Both the position numbers and the translations under genes were made by a program. The notes beneath the pieces are model-generated. The model was not told the DNA's origin, searched no databases, and saw only the letters and a program-made list of their open reading frames with translations. DNA of 64,000 nucleotides from Spirosoma lacussanchae (GTDB lineage Bacteria; Bacteroidota; Bacteroidia; Cytophagales; Spirosomataceae), in the NCBI RefSeq assembly GCF_005870035.1, contig NZ_SWJG01000003.1:124001-188000 (forward strand), in the 5' to 3' direction. Positions 62,113 through 64,000 of the stretch are shown here, in pieces; positions within the stretch are counted from its first letter, which is position 1, and each line of letters opens with the position of its first letter.

Positions 62113-64000
62113 TTACTCATTCCGACCGGTACCCTGTACGGCAGGTGGTGGCGTAGTACGCCGTTGCTGCTGCATGGGGTTCGGGGGCGCTCCTCCACCC
62201 CGTTGCTGTTGCTTAAACAGCTGAAAGCGGGTCGGTTGCGACGAACGCGGAAACGAGTTGTTTTCGGTATCAATGTCGGCGATCTCCTGATAGGGGTCCA
62301 GCGTCCACTGGGTCACTTTCTTGCTGGTAGCAACGACTTTCCGGATTTGTACATCGTTGAAGCGCCAGATCTCGGCCGGGAAACGGGCCACCGAGTCGGT
62401 GCCGTCCTCGAACTGCATCCGTACGATCACAGGCATGGGCACGCCCCCCTTGTTTTTCAGCGAGAGTGTATAGAAGTTGGTCTTCGTATTGGTTTCGAGC
62501 GTTTTGCGCTCGTCCTCGCTCAGCGTAGCCAGGTAATCCTGATACTTCTTTTTGTCAGCATCGGTAACGGCGTAGGGGTCATAGGAGTTGTAGAAATCCT
62601 TCATGGTGCTGTCCTGAGCTACCACGGTCTGGTCTTTGGTAGCCGCATCGCGCTGTTTGCTGATGGTGTTGGCCCGGCGCTGGGCGGCTTCACGAGCGGC
62701 TGCTTTGGCTACAACCGGGTCCTGATTATCGACCTGGAACCAGTCTACCTCTACCAAATCCTGATCAACCGGTTCAACGCCGTAGAACCAGCCTTTCCAG
62801 AACCAGTCGAGGTCAACACCCGAGGCATCTTCCATAGTCCGGAAAAAATCAGCTGGCTCAGGGCTCTTGAAGGCCCACCGGCGTGCGTATTCCTTGAAGG
62901 CGTAGTCGAAGAGTTCGCGGCCCATGACCGTCTCGCGCAGGATGTTGAGCGCCGTAGCTGGCTTGGCATAGGCGTTGGGCCCGAGGCTGATAACGTTGTC
63001 GGAACTGGTCATGATGGGCGACAGTACCGACTTGTCAGACTTCATGTAGTCGACGATCTGTTGCGGCTCACCCCGGCTTGTCGGGAAGTTATAATCCCAT
63101 TCTTTTTCGGCCAGATACTGACAGAACGTGTTCAACCCTTCGTCCATCCAGGTCCACTGGCGCTCGTCGGAGTTGACGATCATGGGGAAGAAGTTATGCC
63201 CCACTTCGTGAATAATTACGCCAATCATACCGGCTTTGGTGCGCTCGGAGTACGTGCCATCGGGCTCGGGCCGACCGCCGTTGAACGAGATCATGGGGTA
63301 TTCCATGCCGCCACCTGCCGTAGCATGACACGAGATTGCCACCGGGTACGGATACTTGATCGTGCGATTACCGTACGATTTGAGCGTATGTTCTACGACG
63401 CGGGTTGAGTACTGACCCCAGAGCGGGTTTCCTTCTTTCGAATAGAACGACATGCTCCAGATTTTACGACCGTCGCCATAGACGTCGGTTTGCATGGCGT
63501 CCCAGATGAATTTACGGCTGCTGGCAAACGCAAAATCACGTACGTTGTCGGCTTTGTAAATCCAGGTCTTCTTCGCTTTTACGTCGGTTGGTTTCGCTTT
63601 TTCGGCGGCTTCGGCTTCGGCCTGGGTTACGATGACAACCGGCGTTTTCGAGTTTGCGGCCTGGGCCATGCGTTTTTGCTGAGCCGCCGTCAGGACTTGC
63701 TTGTAGTTCTGGCATTCGCCGGTCGAGCCGACGATGTGATCGGCCGGGGCGGTGATGGCTACTTTGTAGTTCCCGAAGATGAGGGTAAACTCACCCTGGC
63801 CTAGAAACTGCTTGTTCTGCCAGCCATTTACGTCGCTGTAGGCGCACAAACGCGGAAACCAGTGGGCAATGAAGTAGTTAGAGTTGCCGTCTTTCGGGAA
63901 AAACTCGTAGCCACTGCGGCCGTAGTACTCCGTAATGAAGTAGTTCCAGTCAATGTTGAATGAGTAACTCGTGCCTGGCTTGAGGGGGGCCGGCAGGTCG
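62113..64000 (-). CDS. M1-family metallopeptidase, 5' end missing
   Basis: Zinc metallopeptidase of family M1. The frame runs to the window edge without a start, reading ...[19 protein letters not shown]... before the first in-window Met, so the N-terminus is missing. The zinc motif is [29 protein letters not shown] (HExxH with a Glu 18 residues later), and [10 protein letters not shown] corresponds to the GxMEN-type substrate motif with Y instead of N. The C-terminal half has [21 protein letters not shown]-like helical repeats and ends in a Pro/Gln/Arg-rich tail ([18 protein letters not shown]). It is probably exported, but the signal lies outside the window. Confidence 0.9.
   Translation of the reverse strand, partial: DLPAPLKPGTSYSFNIDWNYFITEYYGRSGYEFFPKDGNSNYFIAHWFPRLCAYSDVNGWQNKQFLGQGEFTLIFGNYKVAITAPADHIVGSTGECQNYKQVLTAAQQKRMAQAANSKTPVVIVTQAEAEAAEKAKPTDVKAKKTWIYKADNVRDFAFASSRKFIWDAMQTDVYGDGRKIWSMSFYSKEGNPLWGQYSTRVVEHTLKSYGNRTIKYPYPVAISCHATAGGGMEYPMISFNGGRPEPDGTYSERTKAGMIGVIIHEVGHNFFPMIVNSDERQWTWMDEGLNTFCQYLAEKEWDYNFPTSRGEPQQIVDYMKSDKSVLSPIMTSSDNVISLGPNAYAKPATALNILRETVMGRELFDYAFKEYARRWAFKSPEPADFFRTMEDASGVDLDWFWKGWFYGVEPVDQDLVEVDWFQVDNQDPVVAKAAAREAAQRRANTISKQRDAATKDQTVVAQDSTMKDFYNSYDPYAVTDADKKKYQDYLATLSEDERKTLETNTKTNFYTLSLKNKGGVPMPVIVRMQFEDGTDSVARFPAEIWRFNDVQIRKVVATSKKVTQWTLDPYQEIADIDTENNSFPRSSQPTRFQLFKQQQRGGGAPPNPMQQQRRTTPPPAVQGTGRNE

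Overview
The window looks like chromosome of a Bacteroidota bacterium of the Cytophagales type (Spirosoma and relatives are the closest fit I can suggest; this rests on protein style, not on a search). The signs are: type IX secretion C-terminal sorting domains, a TonB-dependent receptor paired with a DUF4249 lipoprotein, an ExbB-ExbD-ExbD-TonB operon, split complex I genes with a short NuoG, and promoters of the Bacteroidota TAnnTTTG type. No rRNA genes or CRISPR array were seen; there is one tRNA.

Layout. 1-2.4 kb: the end of a prolyl oligopeptidase and a small outer-membrane barrel protein, separated by a shared terminator. 3.1-11.3 kb: two paralogous multi-PAS sensor histidine kinases and the frameshifted remnant of a third. 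Between them sits an acquired stretch: an IS630-type element with identifiable ends, then a very AT-rich two-gene module (HipA-like kinase plus HIRAN protein), then small genes. 11.6-20.4 kb: msrA, two tandem PPK2 polyphosphate kinases, a TonB receptor/DUF4249 pair, and an APH-like kinase plus acyl-CoA dehydrogenase operon. 20.5-26.7 kb: the lipid synthesis and translation cluster yceD-rpmF-plsX-fabH-efp-accB-accC. 26.8-33.2 kb: inositol oxygenase and a sodium/solute symporter, then NUDIX, Dps, L-2-hydroxyglutarate oxidase, a Gfo/Idh/MocA oxidoreductase and a GyrI-like protein. 33.4-38.7 kb: a long acyl-CoA dehydrogenase and a thiolase flanking a LysM protein. 38.9-47.3 kb: nuoA to nuoJ. 47.5-54.5 kb: two secreted SGNH-type esterase paralogues with T9SS domains, obgE and adk. 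54.6-60.9 kb: a TPR protein and a Ton-system operon carrying a PstS-like lipoprotein. 61.6-64 kb: a small membrane protein, tRNA-Pro(GGG) and an M1-type metallopeptidase that runs off the window.

How the genes fit together. The acyl-CoA dehydrogenase and the thiolase share a dyad (TATGC-AA/TT-GCATA), present twice before one gene and once before the other, which suggests one regulator for beta-oxidation. The Ton operon would energise receptors such as the one at 14.3 kb. Spacers inside the fab/acc and nuo operons repeatedly hold hairpins built from low-complexity heptamer-like arms.

The most interesting items are the AT-rich HipA-like kinase/HIRAN module, the shared beta-oxidation operator, the LysM protein that looks like a transglycosylase which has lost its catalytic glutamate, and several small genes that a length cut-off would miss.
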